The position numbers were made by a program, and so were the translations under genes. A stretch of 64,000 nucleotides of DNA from Paractinoplanes bogorensis (GTDB lineage Bacteria > Actinomycetota > Actinomycetes > Mycobacteriales > Micromonosporaceae): contig NZ_JAHKKG010000002.1 of assembly GCF_018829635.1 (NCBI RefSeq), forward strand, positions 496,001-560,000, written 5' to 3'. This document shows positions 44,978 to 54,170 of the stretch, in pieces; positions within the stretch are counted from its first letter, which is position 1, and each line of letters starts with the position of its first letter. The notes under the pieces were generated by a model. It made no database searches, was not told the origin of the DNA, and saw nothing but the letters and a program-made list of their open reading frames with translations.

Positions 44978-45835
44978 ATGACGCACCCGCAGGGCGGCGT
45001 ACCGGGTGATGACGAGTCCGCGCCCCCGTCGTTCCCGGTGTCCGGGCCCCCTGGCGAGTGGCCGCCGCCCGCTCCCGGACCCGGACCCGGACCCGCTCCC
45101 TCTCCCGCTCCTGTGACCGACTTCATCGACGCCGGGCCGGCTTTCGTTGATGCCGCGCCGGCCGACAGCACCCAGGTGATCCCGCCGGTCGAGACCGGTG
45201 GCGGATGGACGGCACCGCCCGCGACCCAGCCCTGGCACGCCCAGCACGAGGCCCCCGGCGAGTGGCAGACCACCCCGCCCGAACATCTGGCCTGGCAGCA
45301 CTCGGTGCCCTCGGAGGTGCCGGCGCCCCCGCTGCCCGAGCCGATCTGGGCCGGTCCCCAGCCCTACCAGGTGCCGGCCGCCGCCCCGGCCGCCCGGCGC
45401 CGCGGCGGACTCTGGATCTCGCTCGCCCTGGTCGGCACGCTCGTCCTCTGCGGTGGCGGTGCCGTGTCGGCCTATTTCCTGCTCCGTGACGCCGACAACC
45501 CGGGCTCGACCGACCCGTCGACCGCCGTCACCCGCTTCCTCACCGCCGTCTACACCAACCAGGACGCGAAAGCCGCCGACGACCTGGTCTGCCGCGAGGC
45601 CCGGGACGAGACGAAGATCGCCGACCGGGTGTCCGACATCAAGGCGTACGCCGACGGCTACACCGACCCGGTCTTCCGCTGGGCCGACCCTGAGGTGACC
45701 GAGAACAAAGATGACCAGGCACGGGTGTCGGTCGAGCTCACCATGTCGACCGCGGACGAAAAGACCGCCTCGCAGCAGCTGGAGTTCACGGTGATCCGCA
45801 AGACCGGCTGGCTGGTCTGCGAAGTCACCGGCTGA
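44978..45835 (+). CDS. Pro-rich single-pass membrane protein with DUF4878-like outer domain
   Basis: 285 residues. Residues 1-140 are Pro/Ala/Gly/Trp-rich and disordered, including a slippage-prone CCCGGA hexamer run at about 45075. One membrane span lies at about 145-170 ([22 protein letters not shown]), and the outer domain ([25 protein letters not shown] onward) is NTF2/DUF4878-like with a paired Cys near the end. It has the same plan as the protein at 5736-6278. It precedes the ArsA-like pair, with 22 bases between. Confidence 0.65.
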   Translation: MTHPQGGVPGDDESAPPSFPVSGPPGEWPPPAPGPGPGPAPSPAPVTDFIDAGPAFVDAAPADSTQVIPPVETGGGWTAPPATQPWHAQHEAPGEWQTTPPEHLAWQHSVPSEVPAPPLPEPIWAGPQPYQVPAAAPAARRRGGLWISLALVGTLVLCGGGAVSAYFLLRDADNPGSTDPSTAVTRFLTAVYTNQDAKAADDLVCREARDETKIADRVSDIKAYADGYTDPVFRWADPEVTENKDDQARVSVELTMSTADEKTASQQLEFTVIRKTGWLVCEVTG

Positions 45836-45857
45836 TCGGTCGTCGTACGGTTTAGGG

Positions 45858-46811
45858 ATGGGCGAGTTCGTCAGCAGATGGCCGGCACGGCTGCACGTGG
45901 TGACCGGCAAGGGCGGCACCGGTAAGACCAGCGTCGCCGCGGCGCTGGCTCTGGGCCTGGCCGCGGGCGGCCGGCGCACGCTCCTGGTCGAGGTCGAAGG
46001 GCGGCAGGGCATCGCCCAGCTCTTCGAGACCGAGCCGCTGCCCTACAAGGAGCTGCGGATCGCCAAGGTGGCCGGCGGCGGCGAGGTGCGCGCGCTCGCG
46101 GTCGACCCCGAGGAGGCGCTCCTCGAATACCTCGACATGTTCTATCACCTGGGCGCGGCCGGCCGGGCCCTGCGCAAGGTGGGCGCGATCGACTTCGCCA
46201 CCACCATCGCCCCGGGCCTGCGCGACGTGCTGCTCACCGGCAAGGTCAAGGAGGCCACGACCAGGTCGGCCGACGGCCGGCGGGCGTACGACGCGGTCGT
46301 GCTGGACGCCCCGCCGACGGGCCGCATCGGCCGGTTCCTCAACGTGACGGCCGAGACGGCGAAGCTGGCCAAGATGGGCCCGATCAAGACCCAGAGCGAA
46401 GGCGTCGCGTCACTCCTGCGCTCGCCGATGACCTCGGTGCACGTGGTGACTCTGCTCGAGGAGATGCCCGTACAGGAAACGCTGGATGCGATCGCCGAGC
46501 TGGACGCGCTGAACATCCCGGTCGGGCGGATCGTGCTCAACGCCACCCGCCCCGCCCTGGCCACGGCCGGCAAGGTGACCAAGGCCGAGCTCAAGCGGGG
46601 CCTGGCCGAGGCCGGGCTGCCGACCGACGCGGCCACCGTGAACGGGCTCGCCACCGAGGTGAAGGCCCACCTCACCCGCCAGGAGCTGGAGGAGGGGCTG
46701 CGGGCCGAGCTCGCCGACGCGGGCCGGCCCCTGGTCGAGCTGCCGTTGCTGCCCCGCGGGGTCGATCAGGGTGGGCTCGACGAGCTGGCCGCCGCTCTTA
46801 TGCGTGCGTGA
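45858..46811 (+). CDS. ArsA/GET3-like ATPase, first of a pair
   Basis: 317 residues. A deviant Walker A (VVTGKGGTGKTSVAAALAL) and LDAPPTGRIGRFLN are typical of the ArsA/GET3 SIMIBI ATPases. In actinobacteria two such genes lie next to whiB4 and ponA2 (Rv3679-Rv3680 in M. tuberculosis, from memory), where the pair form a complex linked to redox stress. No arsenic-binding cysteine cluster is visible, so an arsenite pump role is not supported. Confidence 0.9.
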   Translation: MGEFVSRWPARLHVVTGKGGTGKTSVAAALALGLAAGGRRTLLVEVEGRQGIAQLFETEPLPYKELRIAKVAGGGEVRALAVDPEEALLEYLDMFYHLGAAGRALRKVGAIDFATTIAPGLRDVLLTGKVKEATTRSADGRRAYDAVVLDAPPTGRIGRFLNVTAETAKLAKMGPIKTQSEGVASLLRSPMTSVHVVTLLEEMPVQETLDAIAELDALNIPVGRIVLNATRPALATAGKVTKAELKRGLAEAGLPTDAATVNGLATEVKAHLTRQELEEGLRAELADAGRPLVELPLLPRGVDQGGLDELAAALMRA

Positions 46812-46860
46812 CCCGCCACAGTCCGCGTGCGCTCGATCTCGTACGGATTACGCTTGAGTA

Positions 46861-47994
46861 GTGGCTGATGTGAGCGCTGAACGACTCGATGTCGACGGTC
46901 TGCTCGCCGACCCGTCCACCCGCATCGTCGTGTGCTGCGGTTCCGGTGGGGTGGGCAAGACGACAACCGCGGCCGCGCTCGGGCTGCGGGCGGCCGAGGT
47001 GCACGGGCGGCGCACCGTCGTGCTCACCATCGACCCGGCCCGCCGGCTGGCCCAGTCGATGGGCCTGAGCGAGCTCGACAACACACCCCGCCAGGTCAAG
47101 GGCATCGACGGCGACAACGGCGGCGAACTGCACGCCATGATGCTCGACATGAAGCGGACCTTCGACGAGGTCGTGCAGCAGCACACCACGCCGCAGCGGG
47201 CCGCCGAGATCTTCGCGAACCCGTTCTACCAGGCCATGAGCTCGACCTTCGCCGGCACGCAGGAATACATGGCGATGGAGAAGCTGGGCCAGCTGCGGTC
47301 CACCGACGAGTGGGACCTGATCGTGGTCGACACCCCGCCGTCGCGCTCGGCGCTCGACTTCCTCGACGCGCCGGCCCGGCTGTCCCGTTTCCTCGACGGC
47401 CGGATGCTGCGGATGCTGCTCGCCCCGGCACGCGGCGGGAAGAGCATGTTCAGCCTGGTCACGGCGTCGTTCGGGCTGTTCTCGCGGGCGGTGCAAAAGA
47501 TCCTCGGCGCCCAGCTGCTGACCGACCTGTCGGGCTTCGTGGCGGCCCTCGACTCGATGTTCGGCGGCTTCCGGCAGCGCGCCGACCAGACATACCGCAT
47601 CCTGCAGGACCCGCAGACCGCGTTCCTGCTGGTCGCGGCGCCCGAGCGGGACGCCGTACGGGAAGCCGCTTATTTTGCCGAACGACTGGTGGCCGAGAAG
47701 ATGCCGCTGGCCGGGTTGGTGCTCAACCGCATGCACAGCTCCGAGGTGCCGGCCCTGGCCGCCGACGCGAGCGAGGCCGCGGCCGACGCGCTGACCGCCG
47801 CCGGTGATCACCCACTGACCGCCGACGCGCTGCGCATCCACGCCAACCTGGTCCGGCAGACCGAGCGTGAGCTGCTGGTGGCCGCGAACTTCACCGACGC
47901 GTTCCCGGCCGTGCCGACGGTCTCGGTCACGGCACAGCCCGCCGACGTGCATGACGTCGACGGGCTGCGGACGATCGGCGCGCTGCTCGCCTGA
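46861..47994 (+). CDS. ArsA/GET3-like ATPase, second of a pair
   Basis: 377 residues, GTG start. Walker A CCGSGGVGKTTTAAALGL, switch VVDTPPSRSALDFLDAP and TIDPARRLAQSMG match the family. It is longer than its partner and probably heterodimerises with it; the two are 49 bases apart. Followed tail to tail by whiB. Includes a CGTACGGGAA motif at 47655. Confidence 0.92.
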   Translation: MADVSAERLDVDGLLADPSTRIVVCCGSGGVGKTTTAAALGLRAAEVHGRRTVVLTIDPARRLAQSMGLSELDNTPRQVKGIDGDNGGELHAMMLDMKRTFDEVVQQHTTPQRAAEIFANPFYQAMSSTFAGTQEYMAMEKLGQLRSTDEWDLIVVDTPPSRSALDFLDAPARLSRFLDGRMLRMLLAPARGGKSMFSLVTASFGLFSRAVQKILGAQLLTDLSGFVAALDSMFGGFRQRADQTYRILQDPQTAFLLVAAPERDAVREAAYFAERLVAEKMPLAGLVLNRMHSSEVPALAADASEAAADALTAAGDHPLTADALRIHANLVRQTERELLVAANFTDAFPAVPTVSVTAQPADVHDVDGLRTIGALLA

Positions 47995-48015
47995 GCTCTC
48001 GCCGCTTTCTGATTC

Positions 48016-48318
48016 TCAGCGGGTGGGGACGAGCACCTTGTCGGCGCCCTTCTCCCGCATGGCGGCCTCGAACATCTTCCGCCAGCTGGCCACGTGCGGG
48101 TGCCGGCGCAGCAGCGCCCGTCGCTCCCGCTCGGTCATACCGCCCCAGACGCCGAACTCGATCCTGTTGTCCAGGGCATCGGCGAGGCATTCGTAGCGAA
48201 CCGGGCAGCTGCGGCAGATCCTCTTCGCCACGTTCTGCTCGGCGCCCTGCACGAAGAGCGCGTCAGGGTCGCCACTCTGACACGCCGCCATGCTGGGCCA
48301 ATCGCTGATCATCCCCAT
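48016..48318 (-). CDS. whiB4: WhiB-family iron-sulfur regulator (WhiB4-like)
   Basis: 100 residues; an ATG two codons further in is an alternative start. Four Cys at 13, 35, 38 and 44 (C-x21-C-x2-C-x5-C) bind a 4Fe-4S cluster, followed by FGVWGGMTERERR, the WhiB turn, and a basic C-terminal region for DNA or sigma contact. Position between the ArsA-like pair and a ponA2-like gene is the whiB4 locus of mycobacteria, so a redox-responsive role is likely. Confidence 0.93.
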   Translation of the reverse strand: MGMISDWPSMAACQSGDPDALFVQGAEQNVAKRICRSCPVRYECLADALDNRIEFGVWGGMTERERRALLRRHPHVASWRKMFEAAMREKGADKVLVPTR

Positions 48319-48625
48319 GTGTAAACGTCCCCCCTTGCGTTACCCCCCTCGACGCCCAGTGGCTTCTCGTCCCCCAAGCCGTACAGACGTCGTGCGACAA
48401 GCTCGCCGGACCATCATGCTCTGTAGTCGGGCGATTACGCAACGTTGTACCTGAAATATGTACAGCCCGGTGGTTCCGGGCAAACACCACGAAGGCCACG
48501 GGAGCGCTTCGGGGAAATGGTCGCAAGAAGTACGCCGTCGGGGCACAATTATCGGGGCGAAGCGTGACCATCCAGACGGGCGGTCTCGTGCTCTTGTCGC
48601 GTACCCTGCTCAGGTGACTTCCTGG
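48319..48625. promoter_or_regulatory. Divergent whiB4/ponA2 control region
   Basis: About 300 bases without a gene, AT-richer than neighbours, between divergent genes. TGTAC (48446-48450) and GTACA (48460-48464) form an inverted repeat over 9 bases. No perfect promoter pair is evident; TACCCT at 48602-48607 is a possible -10 for ponA2. Confidence 0.45.
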
Positions 48626-51034
48626 ATGCGCCGACGCGATCACAACATTTTCGCGAACGCGACCTCGTTGGTGATCTGCGGCCTGCTGGCCGGCGTCGTC
48701 GTCGCGGCCGCGGCTTTCCCGGCCGCCGCGATGTCCGGGCTGGCCGCCAAGGCCGGGGGCGAGACCTTCGCCCAGCTGCCCAGTGAGCTCAAAGACTTCA
48801 GCTCCCCGCAGATCACCCGGATCTACGCGTCGGACAACAAGACCCAGATCTCGCAGTTCTACGACGAGTTCCGCAGCGACGTGCCGCTGAAGGACATCGC
48901 CAAGCCGATGCGGGACGCCATGGTCGCAGCCGAGGACAGGGAGTTCTACAACCACAACGGCGTCGACCTCAAGGGCGTTGCGCGCGCGTTCGTCAACAAC
49001 AGCGGCAAGTCCGACTCCAAGCAGGGCGCCTCGACCATCACCATGCAGTACGTGCGGATGTCGCTCGCCTACTCGGCGACGAACCCGCAGGAGGTCGTCG
49101 ACGCGACCAAGGACACGCCCAAGCGCAAGATCACTGAGATGAAGTACGCGCTGCAGGTGGAGAAGGAACTCAACAAGGACCAGATCCTCGAGCGCTACCT
49201 GAACATCGCGCCGTTCGGCAACCAGGCCTACGGGGTCTTCGCGGCCAGCCAGGTCTACTTCAACAAGAAGCCCAAAGACCTGACGGCCGGCCAGGCCTCG
49301 ATGCTGGCCGGCATGGTCAAGGCGCCGACCAGCTTCAACCCGACCACCAAGGACGGGTACGACCAGATCAAGCAGCGCCGCGACAACTACATCCTCCCGG
49401 CCATGGTCGAGATGGGCGCGCTCACCCAGGCCCAGGCCGACAAGGCCAAGAAGGAAGCCATCCCGCGCCAGGTCAAGCCGGTCGGCAACGGCTGCGTCTC
49501 GGTGGCCAACAACAACTGGGGCTTCTTCTGTGACTACTTCTACCGCTGGTGGATGAGCCAGGAGGCCTTCGGCGCGACCCCGTACGACCGGGAGCGCCGC
49601 CTCAAGAGCGGTGGCTACCGCATCACCACGACGATGGACATCGAGGCCCAGAAGGACGCGCGCGCCCGGATCGCCGACCACATCGCCGAGAAGGACAAGA
49701 ACGCGCTGCTGCTGGCCGCGACCGAGCCCGGCACCGGCAAGGTGCGTCTGCTGGCGGCCAACCGGAAGTACAAGCTGCCCGACGCCGCCAACCCGAACCC
49801 GCTCTCGTCGGACAAGAAGAAAGCCGACCAGGGCGTACGCGCGACCTACCCCAACACGACGAACCCGCTGCTCAGCGGCGGCGGCGACATCCAGGGCTAC
49901 CAGGCCGGCTCGGTGTTCAAGATCTTCACGATCATCGCCGCGCTGGAAAAGGGCTACCCGCTGGCCTACCCGATCAAGGCCGAGAAGCGGTTCAAGTCCG
50001 ACTACATCGTCGAACGCGGCAGCCCGTCCGCCTGCGCCGGCACCCACTTCTGGTGCCCGAGCAACTCCGGCGGCGGTGGCGAAGGCATCTACAACATGTG
50101 GACCGGCTTCGGTAAGTCCATCAACACCTACTTCGTGCCGCTCGAGCAGCAGGTCGGCGCGGAGAACGTGGTGGCCGTGGCCAAGCGGTTCGGTGTCCAG
50201 TTCCGGGTGCCGCGTGAGAACGAGTGGGCCAACAACACGACCGCGGCGAACCAGTGGGGTGCCTTCACGCTCGGCGTCTCCTCGTCGACGCCGCTCGACA
50301 TGGCCAACGCGTACGCCACCCTGGCCGGCGACGGCATGTACTGCGAGCCCACGCCGATCGAGCAGATCTCGACGCAGGACGGCGACAAACTCGACATCGG
50401 CAAGCCCCGCTGCATCCGGGCCACGAGCAAAGATGTGGCCCGAGCGGCGATCGACGCGGCCCGCTGCCCCGTCGGCGACTCGGCCCAGCTGGGCCGCTGC
50501 AACGGCGCGACGGCCCGGGCGACCCGCTCGACGGTCAAGCACCCGGTGTTCGGCAAGACCGGCACCACCGACCGCGACAAGACGGCCGCGCTGATCGCGG
50601 GCACCACGTCGCTGGTGGTGGCCGGCTACATGGCCAACCCCGACTGGCCCGACCACCGCGACCGCATGTCCCACGACGTGGTCAACCCGGCGGTCTACCA
50701 GACGTTGGCCGACTACATGAAGGACAAGCCCAGGGAGCAGTTCAAGGAGCCGGAGAACCGCAAAATCGCCTTCGGCGATCAGCGCTCCATCCCCGACGTG
50801 ACTTGCGACTCGCTCGACGACGCCCGCAGCCGCATCGAGGACGCCGGCTTCGACGCTTCCATCGGCAGCGAGGTCGAGTCCGACTGCCCGGTCGGCACCG
50901 CAGCCGGCACCGACCCCGACGGCCGAACCATCAAGGGCGGTTTCGTCATCATCCACCCGTCAAAGGGCAAGGCCCCGGCCGCACCGCCGGCCGGTGGTCA
51001 GCCTTCGGGCCCGCCCAAGCCGCCGGGCCGCTGA
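48626..51034 (+). CDS. ponA2: Bifunctional class A penicillin-binding protein with PASTA domain (PonA2-like)
   Basis: 802 residues from an ATG 8 bases after AGGTGA; the frame is open earlier and a GTG four codons upstream is possible. One membrane span (about 13-35). Glycosyltransferase GT51 domain with AAEDREFYNHNGVD and QGASTITMQYVR; transpeptidase with catalytic SVFK, SIN and FGKTGTT; a single PASTA domain near the C-terminus (IPDVTCDSLDDARSRIEDAGF) and a Pro-rich tail. It polymerises and cross-links peptidoglycan. Beside whiB4 and a phosphoesterase, as in mycobacteria. Confidence 0.95.
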   Translation: MRRRDHNIFANATSLVICGLLAGVVVAAAAFPAAAMSGLAAKAGGETFAQLPSELKDFSSPQITRIYASDNKTQISQFYDEFRSDVPLKDIAKPMRDAMVAAEDREFYNHNGVDLKGVARAFVNNSGKSDSKQGASTITMQYVRMSLAYSATNPQEVVDATKDTPKRKITEMKYALQVEKELNKDQILERYLNIAPFGNQAYGVFAASQVYFNKKPKDLTAGQASMLAGMVKAPTSFNPTTKDGYDQIKQRRDNYILPAMVEMGALTQAQADKAKKEAIPRQVKPVGNGCVSVANNNWGFFCDYFYRWWMSQEAFGATPYDRERRLKSGGYRITTTMDIEAQKDARARIADHIAEKDKNALLLAATEPGTGKVRLLAANRKYKLPDAANPNPLSSDKKKADQGVRATYPNTTNPLLSGGGDIQGYQAGSVFKIFTIIAALEKGYPLAYPIKAEKRFKSDYIVERGSPSACAGTHFWCPSNSGGGGEGIYNMWTGFGKSINTYFVPLEQQVGAENVVAVAKRFGVQFRVPRENEWANNTTAANQWGAFTLGVSSSTPLDMANAYATLAGDGMYCEPTPIEQISTQDGDKLDIGKPRCIRATSKDVARAAIDAARCPVGDSAQLGRCNGATARATRSTVKHPVFGKTGTTDRDKTAALIAGTTSLVVAGYMANPDWPDHRDRMSHDVVNPAVYQTLADYMKDKPREQFKEPENRKIAFGDQRSIPDVTCDSLDDARSRIEDAGFDASIGSEVESDCPVGTAAGTDPDGRTIKGGFVIIHPSKGKAPAAPPAGGQPSGPPKPPGR

Positions 51035-51049
51035 CCCAGCGAGACACGT

Positions 51050-51087
51050 AAAACGGGCGGGACATCACACGATGTCCCGCCCGTTTT
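51050..51087. terminator. Strong hairpin after ponA2
   Basis: A 17-bp perfect stem (51050-51066 with 51071-51087) around the loop ACAC, starting AAAACGGGCGGG and ending CCCGTTTT. The flanking A and T runs make it usable in both directions. Confidence 0.9.
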
Positions 51088-51114
51088 CGTTCGCTACGGT
51101 CACACCGCCGTGGG

Positions 51115-51396
51115 CTACCGGATCGTGGGAGTCGCGTGCCCGTAGTGGTGTTGGTGCACCAACGGGTCGGTCTCGACCACGAAGTCGATCACTTTCCAGA
51201 ATTCGCTGATCTTTGGGTGAGAAAGCGCTTCGGCTCGAGTGAGCTTGTGTCCGTAGAGCGGACCATCCGGCGCCACGGCGGCAGCGTCTACCGCTGTGGC
51301 AGCCGGCAAGTCGCTACCTGCCACTGGGCCGAAGCGGCAGCCGAAGGTGATGTGGTCGTCGTAGTCGGTGCCTTGGTGCCGCCGCGCGACCGCCAC
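51115..51396 (-). CDS. Small hypothetical protein
   Basis: 93 residues. Third-codon G/C bias is strong, especially over the first half, which supports a real gene, but no ribosome site is obvious and it begins just after the tRNA terminator. His and aromatic residues are frequent ([35 protein letters not shown]). No family recognised. It meets ponA2 tail to tail. Confidence 0.5.
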   Translation of the reverse strand: MAVARRHQGTDYDDHITFGCRFGPVAGSDLPAATAVDAAAVAPDGPLYGHKLTRAEALSHPKISEFWKVIDFVVETDPLVHQHHYGHATPTIR

Positions 51397-51413
51397 ATAG
51401 TCTGAGAGATAGC

Positions 51414-51449
51414 GAAAGGGCCGCTTCCATCACTGGAAACGGCCCTTTC
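51414..51449 (-). terminator. Hairpin after tRNA-Pro
   Basis: GAAAGGGCCG-T-TTCC pairs with GGAA-G-CGGCCCTTTC on the minus strand with one mismatch and a 6-base loop, 3 bases after the tRNA CCA end. Confidence 0.75.
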
Positions 51450-51452
51450 AAC

Positions 51453-51529
<77 letters not shown>

Positions 51530-51601
51530 AGCTGCCAGGAAATACTATCCGACGCCGGGGCCCACGCGAAATCGGTATCCCCCTAACCGCAAAACCGCAG
51601 G

Positions 51602-52510
51602 TCAGCGCGGGATCAGGGTGAGGATCGAGGCCTCCGGCGGGCAGCTGAAGCGGACCGGGGCGGTGGGGTGCGTGCCCAGGCCGGCCGAGACGTGCAGCCA
51701 CGCGTCGGAGCCGGGCCAGCGGTGGACGCCCTTCGCCATCGACTTGGGCAGGTCGCAGTTGGTGGTCAGGGCGCCGTAGAACGGGACGCAGACCTGGCCT
51801 CCGTGGGTGTGGCCGGCCAGCAGCAACTCGAAGCCGTCGGCGGCCATCGCGTTCAGCACCCGCGACGCGGGGGTGTGGGTTACGCCCAGGTGCACGTCGG
51901 CGTCGGGGGCGATCGGGCCGGACACCGACGGGTAGTCGTCGCGGCTGATGTGCGGGTCATCTACGCCGACCAGTTCGATGGAGCGGCCGCCCGCCTTGAG
52001 GTGCGTACGGGCGTTGTTGAGGTCGGCCCAGCCCGCGTCGACCAGGGCCGCCCGCAGGTCTTCGGTGGGCAGGTTGGGCCGCTTGAGCTGGTCCTCCTCG
52101 TATTCGGAGGAGGGGCGCACCAGGTAGGCGAACGGGTTCTTGAGGCGGGGGCCGCGGTAGTCGTTCGAGCCGAAGACGAAGGCGCCGGGCAGGTGCAGCA
52201 GCGGGTCGAGGGCGCGCAGCACGCCGGGCACCGCTTCGGGGTCGGAGAGGTTGTCACCGGTGACGACGACCAGGTCGGGGTCGAGACCACCCAGCGCGGC
52301 CACCCACTCCTGCTTGCGTCGCTGCTCCGGCATCATGTGCAGATCGGAGAGATGCAGGATGCGCAGCGGTTCCGCATCGGGCTCGAGCACCGGCACGTCG
52401 AAGCGCCGGAGCGTGAACATATTGCGCTCGATCAGGGAGGCGTAGGCGAAGGTGGCGGCGCCGGCGGCGAGGATGCCGGAGCCCAGGGCGAAAAGGGAGC
52501 GCTTGCGCAT
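51602..52510 (-). CDS. Membrane-anchored metallophosphoesterase
   Basis: 302 residues from an ATG at 52510 (a TTG three codons upstream is rejected). An N-terminal hydrophobic segment (about 5-22) is followed by a calcineurin-like fold: [34 protein letters not shown] and [12 protein letters not shown]. This matches the phosphoesterase after ponA2 in mycobacteria (Rv3683, from memory). Divergent from a GatB/YqeY gene. Substrate unknown. Confidence 0.9.
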   Translation of the reverse strand: MRKRSLFALGSGILAAGAATFAYASLIERNMFTLRRFDVPVLEPDAEPLRILHLSDLHMMPEQRRKQEWVAALGGLDPDLVVVTGDNLSDPEAVPGVLRALDPLLHLPGAFVFGSNDYRGPRLKNPFAYLVRPSSEYEEDQLKRPNLPTEDLRAALVDAGWADLNNARTHLKAGGRSIELVGVDDPHISRDDYPSVSGPIAPDADVHLGVTHTPASRVLNAMAADGFELLLAGHTHGGQVCVPFYGALTTNCDLPKSMAKGVHRWPGSDAWLHVSAGLGTHPTAPVRFSCPPEASILTLIPR

Positions 52511-52536
52511 GGAAAGCAAGGGTAGTTTCTCCGTCC

Positions 52537-52989
52537 ATGGGAACGTTGAAAGACCGCCTGAACGATGACCTGCACGCCGCGATGAAGGGCCGGGACGAGC
52601 TGACCACGGGGACGCTGCGAATGGCGCTGGCCGCCGTACGCAACGCCGAGGTCGCCGGCACCGAGGCCCGTGACCTGTCGGACGACGAGGTGCTCGCGGT
52701 GCTGTCCAAGGAGTCGAAGAAGCGTCGTGAGGCGGCCACCGCCTTCGCCGACGCGGGGCGGACCGAGCAGGCGGCCAAGGAGCGCTCGGAGGGCGAGGTG
52801 ATCGAGCGCTACCTGCCGCGGCAGCTGACCGATGAGGAGATCGCCGGGCTGGTGGCCGAGGCGCTCGCGGCGGGCGGCTTCACCGGCAAGGGGCAGATGG
52901 GCCCGGCCATGAAGGCGGCGCAGGCCGCGGTGGCGGGCCGGGCCGAGGGCGGACGGGTCGCGGCCGAGGTGCGTAAGCAGCTGGGTTAG
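52537..52989 (+). CDS. GatB/YqeY domain protein
   Basis: 150 residues. Helical YqeY fold: TLKDRLNDDLHAAMKGRDELTTGTLRMALAA, KKRREAATAFADAGR, EVIERYLPRQLTDEEI and MKAAQAAVAGRAEGGRVA. This domain binds tRNA in GatB; free-standing forms are of uncertain role. Usual length. Confidence 0.9.
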   Translation: MGTLKDRLNDDLHAAMKGRDELTTGTLRMALAAVRNAEVAGTEARDLSDDEVLAVLSKESKKRREAATAFADAGRTEQAAKERSEGEVIERYLPRQLTDEEIAGLVAEALAAGGFTGKGQMGPAMKAAQAAVAGRAEGGRVAAEVRKQLG

Positions 52990-53010
52990 AAGACTCATCT
53001 CCGACGGTTG

Positions 53011-53035
53011 CAGGTCGATTGCTGAAGTCGACCTG
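53011..53035. promoter_or_regulatory. Inverted repeat before the zinc-ribbon gene
   Basis: CAGGTCGA (53011-53018) and TCGACCTG (53028-53035) are perfect inverted copies over 9 bases, 23 bases ahead of the next ATG; either an operator or a leader hairpin. Confidence 0.35.
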
Positions 53036-53057
53036 ACACCCCCGGAGAAGAGTGTCC

Positions 53058-53732
53058 ATGACCTGCATGAACTGTGGCTCGGCGGCGGTACAGCCCAACG
53101 GCTGGTGCGCCAACTGTGGCCAATCGGCAACACCCCCGGCGGCGGCGTGGCCGGCGCCGGGCGCGCCCGCGCAGCAGCAGGCCACACCGGAGTGGTCGTC
53201 ACCCAACGCCTCATGGCAGTCGACCGAGCCGTCGTGGGCGGCGGTGGAACAGCAGCAGCAGTCATGGGGAGCGGCCGTCGAGCAGCCGCCACCGCCCTCG
53301 TGGGCGACCGACGCGACGTCGACCTTCACCATGCCCGCCGGCCCGCCCATGCCCGCCGCCCAGCCCATGGCCGGATACCAGCCACCCCAGGCACCGGCCT
53401 ATCCGCAGCACCAGCAGCCGATGGCCTATCAACAACCGGCGGCCTACACCCCACCGCCGTACAGCACGGAACCGCCGCCCTACATGGTCAACACCCAGGT
53501 CCCGTACGCGTCGGCCAACAGCACCGGCAACACGTTCAGCATCGTCGCTTTCGTCATGGCGGCGATCGCGGTCGTCATCCTGCCGATCGTGTTCGCCCCG
53601 GTCGGCGTGATCTTCGCGGTCCTGGGCAAGCGGCGCCAGGAACGTCTGTCCCAGCTCGCGCTGATCCTGTCCCTCGTCGCGGGGCCGGTCGGCTTCGCGA
53701 TCGGCTTCGCTATCGGCCTGATGAGCGCCTGA
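53058..53732 (+). CDS. Zinc-ribbon, Pro/Gln-rich membrane protein (DUF4190-like)
   Basis: 224 residues from an ATG 7 bases after GGAGAAG. A CxxC-x14-CxxC type zinc ribbon (TCMNCGSAAVQPNGWCANCG) leads into a long Pro/Gln/Tyr/Trp-rich disordered region (to about 150) and two membrane segments at about 155-180 and 195-220, with a conserved-looking loop AVLGKRRQERLSQLA between. This is a common actinobacterial plan, of unknown function. Confidence 0.65.
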   Translation: MTCMNCGSAAVQPNGWCANCGQSATPPAAAWPAPGAPAQQQATPEWSSPNASWQSTEPSWAAVEQQQQSWGAAVEQPPPPSWATDATSTFTMPAGPPMPAAQPMAGYQPPQAPAYPQHQQPMAYQQPAAYTPPPYSTEPPPYMVNTQVPYASANSTGNTFSIVAFVMAAIAVVILPIVFAPVGVIFAVLGKRRQERLSQLALILSLVAGPVGFAIGFAIGLMSA

Positions 53733-53751
53733 ACAAGTCGAACTGAACAGT

Positions 53752-53784
53752 GCGGGGGCACGGCGCAACGCCGTACCCCCGCAA
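53752..53784. terminator. Hairpin between converging genes
   Basis: TGCGGGGG-C-ACGGCG, loop CAA, CGCCGT-A-CCCCCGCA with one mismatch, followed on the plus strand by AGCTTTTG. Confidence 0.75.
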
Positions 53785-53809
53785 GCTTTTGATCTGGAAG
53801 GAAATTGCC

Positions 53810-54109
53810 CTAGATGGCCAGCTGAGGCCGCACCGGAACAGCCGTGACCGCCGGCGACGCGTTGCGCCCGGGCAGCTGCTGCTGGGGCACCGCGTAGGGC
53901 CCGAGCATCGACTCGATAGCGGGGGCGATGGCCGGGCGGTCGTTGAGCTGGATGAGACGTGCGGCGCGAGCCAGGGAGCCGGTCTCGCCGTCCCGGAAAC
54001 CCTCACGGTAGCCCTTTTCGTAGCGCTCGCCACGGCCGAGGGCCCGGCCGAGGGCGAAGCAGGAGGAACCGGCGAGGGCGAGCAGGAAGAGCAGCGCGAA
54101 GGGTGTCAC
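53810..54109 (-). CDS. Small membrane-anchored hypothetical protein
   Basis: 99 residues, GTG start with AAGGAAA upstream. An N-terminal membrane span (about 3-22) is followed by RGERYEKGYREGFRDGETGSL, a Gly/Tyr/Arg repeat-like helix, and a Pro/Gln-rich tail. No family recognised. Confidence 0.6.
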   Translation of the reverse strand: MTPFALLFLLALAGSSCFALGRALGRGERYEKGYREGFRDGETGSLARAARLIQLNDRPAIAPAIESMLGPYAVPQQQLPGRNASPAVTAVPVRPQLAI

Positions 54110-54170
54110 CGTCTATTTTCCTTCCGGGGCAAATGTACTAATTAGCCGAAAAGTACCCCTAGAGCATGAC

